Shown here piece after piece: positions 38,489-41,762 of a DNA stretch of 41,762 nucleotides. The first letter of the stretch is position 1; every line of letters begins with the position of its first letter. The stretch comes from Comamonadaceae bacterium (GTDB lineage Bacteria > Pseudomonadota > Gammaproteobacteria > Burkholderiales > Burkholderiaceae_C): NCBI GenBank assembly GCA_947378785.1, contig CANCLK010000023.1, positions 1 through 41,762 on the forward strand. Direction: 5' to 3'. The position numbers were made by a program, and so were the translations under genes. Under the pieces are notes generated by a model. The model was not told where the DNA came from, did not search any database, and worked only from the letters and a program-made list of their open reading frames with translations.

Positions 38489-41022
38489 TGAGTGTTTTTG
38501 TGAATAAAAAATTGCAACCTTTCTGGATCGCTGCTGCCGCACTGGTGCTGCTGCCGTTGGTGTTTCAGGGCATCGGCTTGACGCTGGATGCTGCGACCGT
38601 CGTGGTCATTCTGGCGTTGGCGGCTATGGGCCTGAACCTGCTGGTGGGTTACAGCGGCTTGGTGTCCTTTGGACACAGTGCCTGGTTTGGCATTGGTGGC
38701 TATGCCGCCGCACTGGCTCAGTTGCACTGGTTCCCGGGTCAGATGTGGCTGCCACTTCTGTTCTCCATTGTCTTTACCGCCGTGTTGTCACTGGCGGTGG
38801 GCTTTTTGATCTTGCGCCGGAGCGGGGTCTACTTCTCACTGCTGACATTGGCACTCTGCGCGTTGACCTTTGCCATTGCTTTTCGTTGGACGGCCCTGAC
38901 CGGCGGTGAGGGTGGGCTCGGAGGCATTGAGCGTGGCACGCTGGGTCCCTGGAGTTTGGACGGGCACTTGGCCTATTACGTGGTTGTCGCCGTCGTCGGT
39001 CTGATGGTCATCTACGGTCTGTTGCGCTTGGTACGCTCGCCCTTCGGCCATGTGCTGGTGGCGATCCGAGAAAACGAACAGCGTGCGAGCTTTCAAGGTT
39101 ATGACACCAACAAGTACAAGCTGTGGGCTTTCGTGCTCTCGGCCTGCGTCACCGGTCTGGCGGGTGGCTTGCTGGTGTTCCTGCACCGGTTGGCGGCCGC
39201 GGAGTCGAGCACCGTGGCGTTCTCCGGCGAACTGCTGGCGATGGTGGTGATCGGCGGCATGCGCAGCTTCCTCGGCCCGGCTATCGGGGCGCTGTTCTAC
39301 CTGCTGTTTCGAGAGCTGTTTTCGATCTACACCGACAACTGGCTGCTTTGGTTTGGTCTGATCTTTGTTGGCTTCATCTTGTTCTCGCCCGCAGGCCTGA
39401 CGAGCATCTGGGAGAAGGTCTGCCGTCGGTTCAAGCCGCTGCCTGAGGACGACGCGGCGATGAATAAGCGGAAGATTTACAGCGGCTTGCCTTTGCCTGC
39501 GTTCTTGCGTCCAGTGGCGCATCAGGGCGCGGTGCTGGAAGCCAAGGCCATCAGCAAAAGTTTTGGTGGCATTCAGGCGGTGCACGAGACGGGCCTGACC
39601 GTGGGTGCAGGCCAGATTCATGCCTTGATTGGGCCTAATGGGGCCGGTAAGACCACGACCTTCAATCTGATCTCTGGCATGTTTGAGTCCGACCATGGGA
39701 CGGTGACTCTGCATGGCCAAGACATTCAAAACTTGCCGCCCGACCGTATCTGCCAGATGGGTTTAGCGCGTTCGTTTCAGATCACTAACTTGTTCAAGGG
39801 TTTGTCTATTTACGAAAACCTGCGCTTGTCATTGCAGGCGCAGCATGCGGCACGTTTTGGCTGTTGGCGCGATGTCGACGCCTACCCAGAAATTCATGCC
39901 GAAACTGCGGAACTCATGAAGTTCTTAGGGTTAGAGGGGATGGAAGAAGTCAGCGGCGGCGACCTGTCTTACGGCGGTCAACGGCTGGTGGATTTGGGCA
40001 TTGCGCTGGGCTCGAAGCCCAAAATATTGTTGATGGACGAGCCTCTGGCGGGGCTGGCTGCGGCTGAGCGCGAGCGCGTGTCGCATTTGATCAGCACCAT
40101 TGCCAGCAACATTCCGGTCCTCATTGTTGAGCACGACATTGATCGCGTACTGGCCTTTTCGCACCATGTCACGGTGATGAACCAGGGCGAGGTGCTGATG
40201 AGCGGCACACCCGACGAAGTGCGCAATGATCGCCGTGTGCAAGAGATCTACACCGGCACCGGGACGCCGCCGGTCACGGGTCGCATGGCGGGTGTCGCGA
40301 CGGACCGGCCGATGGTTCTTGAGATTGACAAGGTCAATTCGTTTTACGGCAAAAGCCACATCCTCAACGATGCCAGCTTGCAGGTGCGTGAGGGTGAGAT
40401 CGTGGCGCTGCTCGGCCGCAATGGCGCGGGCAAGTCCACCTTGCTCAAGTCCTTGGTCGGCTTGGTGCCGCCACGCAGCGGGCGTGTGAACTTTGCAGGC
40501 CAGGAAATTGCGGGCATGAGCGCGCCCGATATCGCTCGCATGGGCATTGGCTATGTGCCGCAGGGGCGAGGTCTATTTGCCGGTATGACGGTGACCGAGA
40601 ACCTGAGTTTGGGCCGGCTCGCACGGTCAACGGACGGCAGCACGGGCGTGGTCTGGGATGAAGCGCAGATTCTTGAATACTTTCCTCGGCTGAAGGCGCG
40701 CATGCATGTGGCGGCCGATTACCTGTCGGGCGGTGAACAACAAATGGTGGCAGTGGCGCGGGCTCTCTCTGGCAACGTCAGATTGCTGTTGCTCGATGAG
40801 CCGTTTGAAGGTTTGGCCCCATCGGTGGTGCAAGAGTTGTTCACTGTCTTTGACCGCCTGCGACAACACGTGCCGATCATCATCGTGGAGCACAACCTCG
40901 ACTTGGTGTTGGCACTGGCCGACCGGGTGTACGCCTTGGAGCGTGGTGCTGTTTTCCATCAAGGCCCGGCCGAGCCTTTGTTGACCGACTTAGCTTATCG
41001 CAAGCAGATTCTCTGGCTGTGA
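38485..41022 (+). CDS. Fused ABC importer protein: LivM permease + LivG ATPase + LivF ATPase
   Basis: The single 845-residue frame joins three parts that are usually separate genes. Residues 1 to about 320 are a LivM-type permease (NLLVGYSGLVSFGHSAWFG, and the cytoplasmic coupling loop VLVAIRENEQRASFQGYDT). About 348-590 is a LivG-type ATPase with Walker A GPNGAGKTT (383-391), signature LSYGGQ (494-499), Walker B ILLMDE and switch His in IVEHDID. About 608-845 is a LivF-type ATPase with Walker A GRNGAGKST, signature LSGGEQ (747-752) and LLLLDE. Both ATP sites look intact. The linkers are short and Pro/charge-rich. With the separate receptor and LivH protein this makes a complete importer with both ATPases tied to one permease half. 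Confidence 0.95.
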   Translation: MMSVFVNKKLQPFWIAAAALVLLPLVFQGIGLTLDAATVVVILALAAMGLNLLVGYSGLVSFGHSAWFGIGGYAAALAQLHWFPGQMWLPLLFSIVFTAVLSLAVGFLILRRSGVYFSLLTLALCALTFAIAFRWTALTGGEGGLGGIERGTLGPWSLDGHLAYYVVVAVVGLMVIYGLLRLVRSPFGHVLVAIRENEQRASFQGYDTNKYKLWAFVLSACVTGLAGGLLVFLHRLAAAESSTVAFSGELLAMVVIGGMRSFLGPAIGALFYLLFRELFSIYTDNWLLWFGLIFVGFILFSPAGLTSIWEKVCRRFKPLPEDDAAMNKRKIYSGLPLPAFLRPVAHQGAVLEAKAISKSFGGIQAVHETGLTVGAGQIHALIGPNGAGKTTTFNLISGMFESDHGTVTLHGQDIQNLPPDRICQMGLARSFQITNLFKGLSIYENLRLSLQAQHAARFGCWRDVDAYPEIHAETAELMKFLGLEGMEEVSGGDLSYGGQRLVDLGIALGSKPKILLMDEPLAGLAAAERERVSHLISTIASNIPVLIVEHDIDRVLAFSHHVTVMNQGEVLMSGTPDEVRNDRRVQEIYTGTGTPPVTGRMAGVATDRPMVLEIDKVNSFYGKSHILNDASLQVREGEIVALLGRNGAGKSTLLKSLVGLVPPRSGRVNFAGQEIAGMSAPDIARMGIGYVPQGRGLFAGMTVTENLSLGRLARSTDGSTGVVWDEAQILEYFPRLKARMHVAADYLSGGEQQMVAVARALSGNVRLLLLDEPFEGLAPSVVQELFTVFDRLRQHVPIIIVEHNLDLVLALADRVYALERGAVFHQGPAEPLLTDLAYRKQILWL

Positions 41023-41080
41023 AAACGAGCACGGCATCGCTTTATCAACCCTCTGTTTTTTATACTGAATTGAAAACACC

Positions 41081-41467
41081 ATGAAACAAAAAAAAGCACC
41101 TCAGGCCTTGGTCGAAAAAATGGCCAATATCGCGTGGCGAGAATATCCCGGTCACTTTGGCGGTGCCCTGTCGAAAGCGTTGGCGGCTCCGGAGAATGTC
41201 GGCAGCGCCCGCATCGATTTTCGAATCTCGCGATATGCGCCAGCAGCCTACGTGCAAGAACATGTGCACAAGGTGCAGGAGCAGGTTTATTACGTGCTCG
41301 AAGGCGAAGGCATTTTGACGCTTGACGAAGAACGTCATTTGATGCGTCCGAACGACTATGTCTATGTGCCACCCGGTATTCGGCACAGCTTCACCAACAC
41401 CGGCACCAATGGCTTGGTGTTTCTGGTGATCACCACGCCCGCCATGGATGATGAGGAGATGCATTGA
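41081..41467 (+). CDS. Small single-domain cupin protein
   Basis: This 128-residue protein has one cupin barrel with a full metal site: His61, His63 and Glu67 in QEHVHKVQEQ, and His102 in PPGIRHSFTN. The order HxH-x3-E and later His matches functional cupins (dioxygenases, isomerases or ligand sensors). It follows the ABC importer by 58 bases and overlaps the aldehyde dehydrogenase start by one base (TGATG), so it belongs to this catabolic operon. The reaction cannot be named. Confidence 0.85.
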   Translation: MKQKKAPQALVEKMANIAWREYPGHFGGALSKALAAPENVGSARIDFRISRYAPAAYVQEHVHKVQEQVYYVLEGEGILTLDEERHLMRPNDYVYVPPGIRHSFTNTGTNGLVFLVITTPAMDDEEMH

Positions 41468-41762
41468 TGGACCGACAAGCTTCTTCTGTCGCGGATGCCG
41501 AGCAGCCATTTCCGGTTCGGTTACTGATCAATGGCGAATGGGTCGATGGTGCGGGTCCGCGCGCCACGCTGCAAGATAAATTTCGGTTGCAAGCGCTGAC
41601 CACAATTGGCGCTGCCGATGCAGCGCAAGTGCGGCAGACGGTCGACGCGGCCTACGCCGCTTTTCGAAAAGGTCCGATGCTGGCCTACGACCGGGGCGCG
41701 GTGCTCGAGCGTGCTGCCGTGTTGGTCGAAGAGCGGTTGGCCGATTTTGTGCGCACCATGCA
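41467..41762 (+). CDS. Aldehyde dehydrogenase, N-terminal part (cut by window end)
   Basis: The frame starts at ATG 41467, sharing a base with the cupin stop, and stays open to the end of the window (98 full codons). The translation has the NAD(P)-dependent aldehyde dehydrogenase beginning: VRLLINGEWVDG, then DAAYAAFRKGP, YDRGAVLERAAVLVEERL and DFVRTM. Catalytic Cys and Glu lie beyond the window. It probably oxidises an aldehyde formed from the imported substrate. The protein continues outside, so length and integrity are unknown. Confidence 0.88.
   Translation, partial: MDRQASSVADAEQPFPVRLLINGEWVDGAGPRATLQDKFRLQALTTIGAADAAQVRQTVDAAYAAFRKGPMLAYDRGAVLERAAVLVEERLADFVRTM

Noticed and set aside
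38836..39729. Minus-strand open frame of 297 codons
   Set aside because: It is antisense to the LivM-LivG part; the His/Gln-rich composition is typical of shadow frames.
1..41762. CRISPR array, transposon, prophage or RNA gene
   Set aside because: No regular repeats with spacers, transposase or integrase motifs, or tRNA/rRNA-like sequence were seen on reading both strands.

Overview
The window looks like chromosomal or large-replicon DNA of a betaproteobacterium of the order Burkholderiales (Comamonadaceae or Alcaligenaceae type). The reasons are moderate to high GC, the large number of Bug/TctC-type periplasmic receptor genes, the mix of LysR, IclR and GntR regulators, and the style of the catabolic operons. 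No rRNA, tRNA, CRISPR array, transposase or phage gene was seen. It reads as a catabolic accessory region: short operons, each joining a regulator, a solute receptor and oxidative or CoA-linked enzymes. No substrate can be fixed from sequence alone.

Layout. (1) 24-6334, leftward: GntR regulator, metal-dependent amidohydrolase/deacetylase and a three-subunit molybdenum hydroxylase (large, FAD and 2Fe-2S subunits) with a CoxG-like protein. A cytosolic gamma-glutamyltransferase-family hydrolase (6622-8202) diverges from it. (2) 8426-12052, rightward and more GC-rich: Bug receptor, D-2-hydroxyacid dehydrogenase, enolase-superfamily dehydratase and an NTF2/SnoaL-like protein, coupled by ATGA overlaps. 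(3) 15267-12070, leftward: two single-hotdog MaoC proteins, Bug receptor and CaiB/BaiF CoA-transferase. (4) 16706-15471 and 17756-16773, leftward: Bug receptor and flavin monooxygenase, divergent from an IclR regulator at 18090. A decayed copy of the start of that IclR gene, with its operator, lies at 15313-15480 in front of operon 3. (5) 18891-24854, rightward: truncated Bug remnant, quinone oxidoreductase, class A flavoprotein hydroxylase, gentisate-dioxygenase-like bicupin, FAH-family hydrolase and Bug receptor. This is a plausible ring hydroxylation, ring cleavage and hydrolysis route.

(6) 24923-30024: PAS-domain protein, hemerythrin with an FNR/Anr-type box, DUF1439-like periplasmic protein, carboxymuconolactone-decarboxylase-like protein, Bug receptor, chromate transporter and a doubtful micro-ORF. 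(7) 36099-30049, leftward: LysR regulator, KstD-like flavoprotein, LVIVD-repeat protein, cupredoxin-like protein and a multi-pass membrane protein of unknown role. (8) 36236-41762, rightward: branched-chain-type ABC importer (receptor, LivH-like permease, and one 845-residue protein fusing LivM, LivG and LivF), a cupin and the start of an aldehyde dehydrogenase cut by the window end.

The best leads are the duplicated IclR/operator unit, which may place two separate operons under one regulator, the asymmetric MaoC pair beside a CoA-transferase, the triple LivM-LivG-LivF fusion, and the uncharacterised LVIVD/cupredoxin/membrane-protein set. Five intact Bug receptors and one remnant occur without any TctA/TctB membrane subunits in the window.
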